Assembly: GCF_001484605.1 (NCBI RefSeq)
Contig: NZ_CP013747.1
Location: forward strand, 4,216,001-4,280,000
Source of the DNA: Pseudarthrobacter sulfonivorans
GTDB lineage: Bacteria > Actinomycetota > Actinomycetes > Actinomycetales > Micrococcaceae
Length of the DNA stretch: 64,000 nucleotides
Direction of reading: 5' to 3'
The notes under the pieces were generated by a model. The model was not told where the DNA came from. It was given only the letters and a program-made list of their open reading frames with translations, and did not search any database. The position numbers were made by a program, and so were the translations under genes. Below are positions 44,747 to 52,203 of this stretch, piece by piece. Numbering within the stretch: the stretch's first letter is position 1; each line of letters opens with the position of its first letter.

Positions 44747-45853
44747 CTATTCATTCGTCCATGGCTGTTCCTGTTGTACCGGGGCGGCGAGGGACCAGCA
44801 CCAGCCGGCCAGTTCGCGGGCGACGGCGACGTTGGCGATGACCCGGCGTTTGTGCCGGGCTTCGAACTGCTCCCACTTGTGGTGGAGTCGGTGGTTGCCT
44901 TGGTGGCCGCGGACCCGGGACGCTTCGTCGGCTGCGTCCCAGCGGGAGCGCATGTCACGGCTGGCATTGGTGTAGGGGCGGCGGTGGTGCCAGGCGGCCT
45001 CGACCAGCAGACGGCGGGCGTGGGTGTTCCCGGTCTTGGTGATGGCCCCCTGGGACCGGGAGGCGCCCGAGGAGTGCTCCGAGGGGACCAGGCCCAGGTA
45101 TGCACCGATGGTGCTGCCCGTGAAGCGGGTCCAGTCGCCGATTTCCACCGCCAGGCCGAACGCGGTCAGCACCGAGATTCCGCGCAGACACATCAGGGAG
45201 TGGACCACCGGGGCATACCGGTCAGTTGCCGCCAGAGAGGTTATCTTCGCGTCCAGCCGGTTTCTGCGGTCCAGCGTCAACTCCGCTGTCTCGAGCCCGG
45301 CTTCGTAGGCGGCCTGCAGTGCAGGGTCGTCAAAGTGTTGCCGGTGCAGCCAGGTGTGGTGGGCGTCGGTCCAGGCATGGCCGCCGGAGTAGACCAGGCC
45401 GTGGCGCAGCAGGAGCTTTGAGACGCGGTGCCTGGCCCGCATGAGATCCGCGCGGACGTCCTCGCGGGCACGGACCAGATCACGGGCAGCCTCATCCGCG
45501 CGGCCCGGAACCCGTACCGGAGATATCTGCCCGAGCAGGGCCAACCGAGCCAGATGCTCGGCATCGCGGGCATCAGTCTTAACCCGGTCTCCGGAGGGCC
45601 TTTGCAGCTTGGACGGTGCGGCGACCAAGCACTCGATACCGGCGGCAGCCAGGAGCCTGGCCAACCCGAATCCCGTCGGGCCTGCCTCATAGACAACCAG
45701 GACCGGGCCTGGCAATCCTGACACCCACTCGGCTACCCCGGCATCGCTGGCCGCCAGGCTCTGGCGCAGGATCTCGCCTGTCTCGCGGTCGATCGCGCAG
45801 CCCTTCACACTGCGGGCATGGACATCCAAACCGACGTAAGTACGCTGATTCAT
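44747..45853 (-). CDS. IS110-family transposase (copy 1)
   Basis: This 368-residue DEDD transposase has the RuvC-like first Asp in YVGLDVHARSVKG, the Glu in VVYEAGPTGFGL, and the Asp pair in KTDARDAEHLAR. The C-terminal Transposase_20 domain has LRGISVLTAFGLAVEIG and the Ser-containing GASRSQGAITKTGN. Catalytic residues look complete, so it may be active. The ATG at 45853 is supported by the conserved MNQRTYVGLDVHA; a longer open frame runs into the structured leader. Copy 2 is a different IS110 type. Confidence 0.92.
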   Translation of the reverse strand: MNQRTYVGLDVHARSVKGCAIDRETGEILRQSLAASDAGVAEWVSGLPGPVLVVYEAGPTGFGLARLLAAAGIECLVAAPSKLQRPSGDRVKTDARDAEHLARLALLGQISPVRVPGRADEAARDLVRAREDVRADLMRARHRVSKLLLRHGLVYSGGHAWTDAHHTWLHRQHFDDPALQAAYEAGLETAELTLDRRNRLDAKITSLAATDRYAPVVHSLMCLRGISVLTAFGLAVEIGDWTRFTGSTIGAYLGLVPSEHSSGASRSQGAITKTGNTHARRLLVEAAWHHRRPYTNASRDMRSRWDAADEASRVRGHQGNHRLHHKWEQFEARHKRRVIANVAVARELAGWCWSLAAPVQQEQPWTNE

Positions 45854-45855
45854 GG

Positions 45856-45962
45856 CTGGAACCTCCAGACGTTCAAATGTGGCTCTACCAGTCCACACCC
45901 CGCACCTTCGTGCGGAAAGACGGACCGGCAACCCACGAAACTCTTTGAACCCGAGGTTCCAG
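45856..45962 (-). ncRNA. candidate IS110 bridge RNA region, nested stem-loops upstream of transposase
   Basis: The 107 bases just upstream of the transposase ATG contain nested inverted repeats. CTGGAACCTC (45856-45865) pairs perfectly with GAGGTTCCAG (45953-45962). Inside it GTTCAAA (45871-45877) pairs with TTTGAAC (45944-45950). Within those are two hairpins: TGTGG/CCACA (45878-45882, 45893-45897) and CCGCAC/GTGCGG with a 4-base loop (45900-45905, 45910-45915). Bridge RNAs of IS110 elements are known to come from the non-coding end and to carry paired arms with internal loops. The match here is structural inference, and target or donor loops were not assigned. Confidence 0.5.
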
Positions 45963-46263
45963 TCCTATCTCAGGGCCAGCCCACCACAGTCATATCTCTA
46001 ATAGGTAGTGACCAGCCCGAGGTTGGTTGGCAGACTGCTTTCCGGGACCGCCGGGCGTGACTCCCTTCATATCTGACCCGCCATGCGGTGTCTTATAGAC
46101 GACCTGTCCGCCCGGAGGGCCCGGGAGCAGCCGGCCCACTCCGATGGCTTGATAGAAGGCTGTCCGCTTCGCCACGGTGGTGCTGCGTGACTCGTTAGAG
46201 ATTTGCCTCAGGGTGATCCTCCTGGCTGGTTCCGACCGGACCTCTTCGGACAGGAGCAAACAA

Positions 46264-47313
46264 ATGACCATAGTCGCAGAGCAGTACGCACACGTCGTCG
46301 GCGTGGACACACATGCCAGGACCCACACATTCTCAATGCTCGCCGCCTCCACGGGCGCGGTGATCGGGACCAGCACGTTTCCCACCACCGGGGCAGGCAT
46401 GAGCCGGGCAGTGGAATGGATACGGCGCCGCACCCCCACCGGGAACGTCCTGGTCGCGGTTGAGGGGACGAGCTCCTACGGGGCAAGGCTGACGCGTCTG
46501 CTCGAGGTGGAGCGCTTCGCTGTCTGCGAGGCCAGGCCGCCCCGGCGGCAATCCCGCCGCGCCCATGGCAAATCCGACGCGATCGACGCCGTCGCCGCGG
46601 CCCGAACCGTCCTGGGATCGGCCACGACCGAACTCGTCAGCCCCAGGGCCGAGGGTCTCAGGGAAGCACTTCGAATCCTTCTGGCCGCCCGGCGCTCGAT
46701 GGACACCCAGCGGACCGGTGCGCGCAACGCTCTGACCGCCCTGCTGCGAACCCTCGATCTGGGAATCGACGCACGCTCCCCGCTGACCGCTGCCCAGGTC
46801 AGGACGGTCCAGGGCTGGCGGGCAAGACAGGGCGACGGAGCTGCCGCCGCCGTCGCACGGGCAGAGGCACGTCGCCTCGCCTCCGCCGTCATCACCCTCG
46901 GCGCGGAGCTGGAGGACAACCAGCGGGCCCTTGCCGAACGTGTCCAGCTCATGGCCCCGGGAATCCTGGACATCTCAGGGGTAGGCCCGGTGACCGCGGC
47001 GATCATCCTCGCCGCCTACTCGCACCACGGCCGGGTCCGCTCGGAAGCGGCCTTCGCAGCCCTCGCCGGCGCCAGCCCCGTCCCGGCGTCCTCGGGCAAC
47101 ACGAACAGGCACCGGCTCAACCGCTACGGTGACCGGCAACTAAACCGCGCACTGGACGTCGTCGCCAGGACCCGAAGCCTCACAGACCCCGCCACCCGCG
47201 CCTACATCGGGCGGCGCACCGCGGAAGGAAAGAGCCCACGGGAAATCCGCCGCTGCCTCAAACGCTTCATCGCAAGACAGATCTTCCGCCAACTCCAGAC
47301 ACTCATGGCTTGA
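46264..47313 (+). CDS. IS110-family transposase (copy 2)
   Basis: This 349-residue transposase has VVGVDTHARTHTF with the first Asp, VAVEGTSSYGARL with the Glu, and GKSDAIDAVAAAR with the Asp pair. The C-terminal domain has ISGVGPVTAAIILA, a Ser-rich GASPVPASSGNTNRHRLNR and a terminal RFIARQIFRQL. The ATG at 46264 follows AGGAGCAAACAA. Sequence differs widely from copy 1, so they are separate insertions. The 301 bases upstream (45963-46263) hold short hairpins such as GTCT-TAT-AGAC (46090-46100) and may contain its own guide RNA. Confidence 0.92.
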   Translation: MTIVAEQYAHVVGVDTHARTHTFSMLAASTGAVIGTSTFPTTGAGMSRAVEWIRRRTPTGNVLVAVEGTSSYGARLTRLLEVERFAVCEARPPRRQSRRAHGKSDAIDAVAAARTVLGSATTELVSPRAEGLREALRILLAARRSMDTQRTGARNALTALLRTLDLGIDARSPLTAAQVRTVQGWRARQGDGAAAAVARAEARRLASAVITLGAELEDNQRALAERVQLMAPGILDISGVGPVTAAIILAAYSHHGRVRSEAAFAALAGASPVPASSGNTNRHRLNRYGDRQLNRALDVVARTRSLTDPATRAYIGRRTAEGKSPREIRRCLKRFIARQIFRQLQTLMA

Positions 47314-47368
47314 CTCGCCACCATAGAAGGGTCGTCTAGGGACCGGGTCTACACCGGGTCGACACCAA

Positions 47369-47424
47369 CGAGGGGTGAGTTCCCGCCGCTAAGCGCAGGC
47401 TTTAGCAGCGGACCTCACCCCTCG
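47369..47424. terminator. imperfect terminator between IS110 copy 2 and MFS gene
   Basis: CGAGGGGTGAG (47369-47379) pairs with CTCACCCCTCG (47414-47424). An inner stem of about 10 bp with one mismatch runs CCGCCGCTAA/TTAGCAGCGG. The right arm overlaps the MFS stop codon. It can serve both converging transcripts. Confidence 0.65.
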
Positions 47425-48656
47425 ATGCGTTTCAGCGGCTCGCGCGTCACGGACCAGCAGGCCGCCGCCAGCACCAGCACACCGCCGGTGACGCCGAATG
47501 CCCAGCCGTAGCCGAGCCGGTCCGCCAGGACGCCCACCAGCACCGGTCCGGCAATGGCCCCGACGTCCGAGGTCATCTGGTAGGCCGCCAGGACCCGCCC
47601 GCCGGACCGCTCATTGCCAATGACATCCGCGACGGCGGCCTGCTGGGCAGGTCCCAGCAGGCCGGACCCCACCCCGGCCACAACCGACGCGGCGAGGAAC
47701 CAGCCCAGGTGGGACGTGAAGCCGATGGCGGCCGTGGCGAGCCCGGCGACCAGGAGCCCCACGACCATCAACGGCCGCCTGCCCAGGCTGTCCGCCAGCC
47801 GGCCGGAGAACGTCAGTGCGGCGGCATTGCCCGCGGCGAAAACGGCCAGCGCAAGGCCGGCGGCCTCGGGACCGGCACCCAGCGCAGCAACGGCAAACAG
47901 CGGGACGGTGGCCATCCGCACACCAAATGTGGCCCAGCCGTTGGCGAAGCTGGACAGCAACGCCGAGCGGTACACACCAATTCCCCAGGCCTCGGCGAAG
48001 CGCATGTCCGGGGCGCGGCCCACTGTGGACCGGTCCGCGGACGGCGCGTGGCTGAGTTGGGTCTGCACCACCGCGGCAGCAAGGATCAGCGCGGCGGCGT
48101 AGCAAAGGAACGGCACCCGCAAGCCGAATCCGGCGAGCAGCCCGCCTACCACCGGGCCCAGGACGCTGCCGATCAGGAACGCGGACGCGTAAGCGCCGGA
48201 TACCCTGCCCCGGCTTTCCGGCGGCGCCAGCCGCACCACAAGGGCCATGGAGGCCACCGTGAACATCACCGAGCCCACGCCGCCGAGCCCCCGGAAGACC
48301 AGCAGCTGCCAATAGTCCTGGGCAAAAGCGCACGCCGCCGTTGATACCGCCACAATCAGCAGCCCCGCCACATATACGGGCCGCTCACCCCATCGGCCGA
48401 TCAGGGCCCCGCCCGCCGGCGCGAACACCAGCCGCATGAAGGCGAAGATGCTCACGATCACGGCGGCGGCCGTTGCCCCGACGTCGAAAGTGGTGGCGAA
48501 CTGGGGCAAGACCGGTGCCACCAGACCAAAACCGAGTGCAATCAGGAACGCCGCAGCGAGCATCACCTTGATGTCGCGCGGAAGCGTGGGCCTCTGCGGG
48601 CGGATAACGGACAAGATCCGTGTTGTGGCGCGGCTCACGCGTGATGTTGCCGTCAT
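47415..48656 (-). CDS. MFS transporter (drug efflux-like)
   Basis: This 413-residue protein has about 12 membrane segments. The loop 2-3 motif GGALIGRWGERPVY is near residue 80, motif C-like GSVLGPVVGGLLAGFG is in segment 5, and a second-half copy reads GRLADSLGRRPLMVVG. These mark the DHA1-type exporter group. Substrate unknown. I used ATG 48656 (MTATSRVSRATTR); the longer frame upstream has no hydrophobic or signal support. It is transcribed toward the IS elements and divergent from amt. Confidence 0.85.
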   Translation of the reverse strand: MTATSRVSRATTRILSVIRPQRPTLPRDIKVMLAAAFLIALGFGLVAPVLPQFATTFDVGATAAAVIVSIFAFMRLVFAPAGGALIGRWGERPVYVAGLLIVAVSTAACAFAQDYWQLLVFRGLGGVGSVMFTVASMALVVRLAPPESRGRVSGAYASAFLIGSVLGPVVGGLLAGFGLRVPFLCYAAALILAAAVVQTQLSHAPSADRSTVGRAPDMRFAEAWGIGVYRSALLSSFANGWATFGVRMATVPLFAVAALGAGPEAAGLALAVFAAGNAAALTFSGRLADSLGRRPLMVVGLLVAGLATAAIGFTSHLGWFLAASVVAGVGSGLLGPAQQAAVADVIGNERSGGRVLAAYQMTSDVGAIAGPVLVGVLADRLGYGWAFGVTGGVLVLAAACWSVTREPLKRIEG

Positions 48657-48883
48657 GGGGCGGGGATCCTTGCAAGGTAGGCAGCCGGTGGCCGGCGGCA
48701 GTGGTGAAACATAACCGTAACAAGCCAGATATGCACCATTTACTTCCGGGAGGTTGTTGTAACAATCCGGCAATGTAAATCCTCCGCGGGCGAAACACGG
48801 CGGGGACAGACTCGATGCAGGACGCAAAAGGCGTTAGTAAGGCGGAGCACTCCGCAGCATCGATCATAGGGAGGACGTGCACC

Positions 48884-50233
48884 ATGGAACTTACCGCAGG
48901 TCACGTATGGCTCATGGTGGCAGCAGCACTCGTGCTGTTCATGACACCAGGTCTGGCATTTTTCTACGGCGGCATGACGCGCGCCAAAGCTGCATTGAAC
49001 ATGATGATGATGAGCTTCATCTCCATCGGCATGGTCGGCGTGGTCTGGGTCCTCTGGGGCGCTTCGATGAGCTCCGGCGAGGGCTTCCTGCAGATTGTCG
49101 GGAACCCGTTCGCCACGTTCGGCCTTGAAGGCATCACCACCCCGGACGGGCTCATCAAGGTCGGCTACGCCGCCACCTTTGCCATCATCACCGTCGCCCT
49201 CATCAGCGGCGCGATCGCTGACCGTGCCAAGTTCGGCGCCTGGTCCGTCTTCGTCCCCGTCTGGGTCACCCTCGTTTACTGCCCCCTGGCCTACATGGTC
49301 TGGGGCGGGGGCCTCTTCGGCCCGGAAGGCGCCATTGGCCAGGCCCTCGGCCCGGCCATCGACTTCGCCGGCGGCACCGTGGTCCACATCAACGCCGGTG
49401 TGGCAGCCCTCGTACTGGTCCTGATCATCGGCAACCGCCGCGGCTTCGGCAAGGACCCGAACCACCGCCCGCACAACATCCCGTTCGTAATGCTCGGTGC
49501 AGCCATCCTGTGGTTCGGCTGGTTCGGCTTCAACGGCGGCGCCGCCACCACTGCTGAGCAGGGCGGCCTGATCTGGGTCAACACCCTCGCAGCCCCGGCC
49601 GCGGCAATGCTCGGCTGGCTTGTCACCGAACGCATCCGCGATGGCCACCCCACCTCACTTGGTGCTGCCTCCGGTGTGGTTGCCGGCCTGGTCGCCATCA
49701 CCCCGGCCTGTGCCAACGTCAGCCCGGTGGGCGCTCTGGGCCTCGGCGTCATCGCCGGTGTCGCCTCGGCCCTGGCCGTCGGTCTCAAGTTCCGCTGGGG
49801 CTTCGATGACTCCCTGGATGTTGTGGGCGTGCACCTGGTCTCCGGCGTCATCGGAACGGTTGCCCTGGGCTTCATCGCACTCCCCACCGACGGTGTGGGC
49901 GGCGGCCTCTTCTACGGCGGCGGTCCGGCCCAGCTTTGGGCCCAGCTCGCAGCAGCAGGCATCGCCATCGCGTACTCGGCAATCCTCACGGCGATCATCG
50001 CCTACGCCATCCACAAGACCATGGGCTTCCGCGTCTCGCAGGAGCAGGAAGTTGTTGGTGTTGACCTCAGCCTGCACGCCGAGACGGCGTACGAGTTCGG
50101 AGTGGGCGGCCACGGCGGGAGCTTTCAGCCGCTCCACGAACTGATCACGGGCAAGGGAACGGCCACTGACGGCGGAGCAGCCGGCGCCAAGAAGACCGAA
50201 CCGGCAGCGGGCAAGGAAAGCGTGGAAGCATGA
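48884..50233 (+). CDS. amt: ammonium transporter
   Basis: This 449-residue Amt protein has 11 expected membrane segments, the LVLFMTPGLAFFYGGMTRAK signature, WFGWFGFNGGAA and two pore histidines in the HINAG and GVHLVSG contexts. It conducts ammonium under nitrogen limitation. The ATG at 48884 follows AGGGAGGACG. The stop overlaps glnK, whose product blocks the channel when nitrogen is sufficient. The 227-base upstream region contains a weak GlnR-like half pair, GAAAC-N6-GTAAC (48706-48721), and TTGTTGTAACAA. Confidence 0.95.
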   Translation: MELTAGHVWLMVAAALVLFMTPGLAFFYGGMTRAKAALNMMMMSFISIGMVGVVWVLWGASMSSGEGFLQIVGNPFATFGLEGITTPDGLIKVGYAATFAIITVALISGAIADRAKFGAWSVFVPVWVTLVYCPLAYMVWGGGLFGPEGAIGQALGPAIDFAGGTVVHINAGVAALVLVLIIGNRRGFGKDPNHRPHNIPFVMLGAAILWFGWFGFNGGAATTAEQGGLIWVNTLAAPAAAMLGWLVTERIRDGHPTSLGAASGVVAGLVAITPACANVSPVGALGLGVIAGVASALAVGLKFRWGFDDSLDVVGVHLVSGVIGTVALGFIALPTDGVGGGLFYGGGPAQLWAQLAAAGIAIAYSAILTAIIAYAIHKTMGFRVSQEQEVVGVDLSLHAETAYEFGVGGHGGSFQPLHELITGKGTATDGGAAGAKKTEPAAGKESVEA

Positions 50234-50568
50234 AACTGATCACAGCTATCGTCCGCCCGGAGAAGCTCGAAGCCATCCGGGAAGGCCTGGAGTCCTACGG
50301 CGTCCAGGGGCTGACGGTCAGCGCGGCCAGCGGCTACGGCCGCCAGCGAGGCTACACAGAGGTTTACCGCGGAGCTGAATACAACGTGGACCTCCTGCCC
50401 AAGATCCGGGTTGAAGTCCTCGCCACGGACGAACAGGCAGATGACATCCTGGACGTCATCATCGCCAGCTCCAACACGGGCCGCGCGGGCGATGGCAAGG
50501 TCTGGACCGTGGACGTCTTCGAAGCAGTCAGGGTCCGCACGGGAGAACGCGGCGTTGCCGCCATCTAG
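50230..50568 (+). CDS. glnK: P-II nitrogen regulatory protein
   Basis: This 112-residue P-II protein senses ATP/ADP and 2-oxoglutarate. The T-loop is intact with Tyr51 (in YRGAEYNVD), the residue modified in actinobacterial P-II proteins. The B-loop TGRAGDGKVW and the C-terminal RTGERG are standard. The start overlaps the amt stop (ATGA). No glnD (the modifying enzyme) follows; a terminator and a gene on the other strand come next. Confidence 0.97.
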   Translation: MKLITAIVRPEKLEAIREGLESYGVQGLTVSAASGYGRQRGYTEVYRGAEYNVDLLPKIRVEVLATDEQADDILDVIIASSNTGRAGDGKVWTVDVFEAVRVRTGERGVAAI

Positions 50569-50615
50569 CAGTTCCGGAAGCTGATTGATCGGCAAAGCAG
50601 ACTGTTCCAAACGAA

Positions 50616-50663
50616 AGAGCGGGCAGGGAACCTCGAAAGGCTCCCTGCCCGCTCTGTTTGTTT
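50616..50663 (+). terminator. intrinsic terminator after glnK
   Basis: A 17-bp stem with one mismatch (50616-50632 with 50639-50655) is followed by GTTTGTTT. It ends the amt-glnK transcript and may also serve the G6PD-like gene from the other side. Confidence 0.88.
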
Positions 50664-50711
50664 GGGGCCTACAGAGCCGCCGCTCAGCCAGCCAGCCTTA
50701 GCCGGCCAGCC

Positions 50712-52115
50712 TTAGCCAGCCGCCGCGGAACTTGGCCATCCGGCGGGTCCGGCCGATCCGGCGTCGTACTTTTCCAGCGGCACCGTGCCCCGCTGCCAGG
50801 CCTTCAGCACCGGTTCAAGAATCCGCCAGCAGTCCTCCGCGGTGTCGCCGCGCACCGAGAGCAGCGGGTCGCCGCTCAGGACGCCCTCCAGCACTTCGCC
50901 ATAGGGCAGCAATGCAGAAGCGCTGAGCTCCGCATTCAGCGTTGTGCGGCTCAGGCTGAAGATGCTGCCGGGGCCGTTCACGTCGACGTCGAACGCCAGG
51001 GTATCCGGCCCGAACCCGATCCGCAGCTGGTTGGGGGAGTCCACGCCGGTGAATCCTGCCGGCAGATGCGGGACAGGGCGGAACGTGACCACGGCTTCCT
51101 TGCGTTTCACCCCGAGGGCCTTGCCCGACCGCAGGATGAACGGGACCCCCTTCCAGCGCCAGTTGTCGATGTCCACCCGGACTTCCGCCAGGGTCTCTGT
51201 CCCGCGGGCTGCGTCCACCCCTTCTTCCTGCGCGTAGTCCGGGACATTCCGGCCGGCAATCGAACCCGCCGTATACGTGGCCCGGCGGGTGGAGTTCGCG
51301 TACGGCGCGCTGATGCTGCTGGCGCGGAGCACGGCGGCGATGGCGTCCCGGAGGTCCCGCTCCCCGATGGTGGCCGGCGGCTCAATGGCCATCAGGGCCA
51401 TGATCTGCAGCAGGTGGCTCTGGATCATGTCGCGCAGGGCGCCGGCGTGGTCGTAATACCGCGCCCTTCCCTCCAGTGCCAGGTCCTCGTCGAAGATGAT
51501 TTCGACCTTCTGCACATGCTCGCGGTTCCAGACGGGTTCCAGGAAATTGTTCGCAAAGCGCAGGCCCAGGATGTTGAGCACCGTCGCCTTGCCCAGGAAG
51601 TGGTCCACCCGGTGAATGTGGTCCTCCGGCACCAGCGCGGCGAGTGTGTGATTGAGGGAACGGGCCGAGGCAACACTTGCGCCGAACGGCTTCTCCATCA
51701 CCAGCCGTGTTCCGGCCGGAACCTGGTCACGGTGCAGGGACTCGCAGGCCAGCTGGCTGACATGGGGAGGCAGCGCAAAATAGATCGCGGTGGGGCCTTC
51801 CAGGCCTGCCAACAATGCCGCCAGGGCTCCGTCCGCCGTAACATCCAGCTGGTGGTAGGGACTGGCCTTCGCCAAGGCCGTGAGTGCCTTCTTGCCAGCC
51901 GCGTCGGCGGCCTCCGCGGCGGGGGCGAAGGCTTCGTGGACCCTGGCCCGCCACTGGTCCGGCGTCCAGGCATCGGAGCCGGCGCCCACCAGGGTCAGGC
52001 CATCGGCGCGGCCGCTCGCCACCAGCCGGGCCAGTCCCGGGAGCAGGAGGCGTCCCGTCAGATCGCCTGAGGCACCCAGAATGAGCAGGGTTTTTACACT
52101 TGTTTGGCTGGTCAC
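50712..52115 (-). CDS. glucose-6-phosphate dehydrogenase family protein
   Basis: This 467-residue protein has an N-terminal NADP-binding motif LILGASGDLTGRLLLPGL, a conserved EKPFG and the catalytic HRVDHFLGK (canonical RIDHYLGK). Residues for glucose-6-phosphate binding appear kept, but the usual Arg-Lys after GDLT is changed to Gly-Arg-Leu and the protein is about 40 residues short. It may be a second, divergent Zwf. A main zwf normally sits with opcA elsewhere. I chose GTG 52115; a much longer open frame upstream runs antisense through ffh and is not real. The gene is divergent from ffh. Confidence 0.85.
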   Translation of the reverse strand: MTSQTSVKTLLILGASGDLTGRLLLPGLARLVASGRADGLTLVGAGSDAWTPDQWRARVHEAFAPAAEAADAAGKKALTALAKASPYHQLDVTADGALAALLAGLEGPTAIYFALPPHVSQLACESLHRDQVPAGTRLVMEKPFGASVASARSLNHTLAALVPEDHIHRVDHFLGKATVLNILGLRFANNFLEPVWNREHVQKVEIIFDEDLALEGRARYYDHAGALRDMIQSHLLQIMALMAIEPPATIGERDLRDAIAAVLRASSISAPYANSTRRATYTAGSIAGRNVPDYAQEEGVDAARGTETLAEVRVDIDNWRWKGVPFILRSGKALGVKRKEAVVTFRPVPHLPAGFTGVDSPNQLRIGFGPDTLAFDVDVNGPGSIFSLSRTTLNAELSASALLPYGEVLEGVLSGDPLLSVRGDTAEDCWRILEPVLKAWQRGTVPLEKYDAGSAGPAGWPSSAAAG

Positions 52116-52203
52116 CCTGCCAGCATGCCATCCGGCAAGCCCGACTTGGTACCCTAGATAGTCGAGTCCCCCCTGTAAATCCACTGAAAGAAGTGCGCGG
52201 CGC

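Larger units (their letters stand above)
44519..47368. mobile_element. two IS110-family elements in head-to-head orientation, outer ends undefined
   Basis: Two intact IS110-type transposase genes point away from a 410-base gap (45854-46263) between the ftsY terminator and the MFS gene terminator. IS110 elements usually lack terminal inverted repeats, so I could not fix their ends or see target duplications. The 228 bases from 44519 to 44746 hold no gene and are probably the 3' flank of the first element. The stretch at 47314-47368 plays that part for the second. They disrupt the ftsY-amt neighbourhood but break no gene that I can see. Confidence 0.8.
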
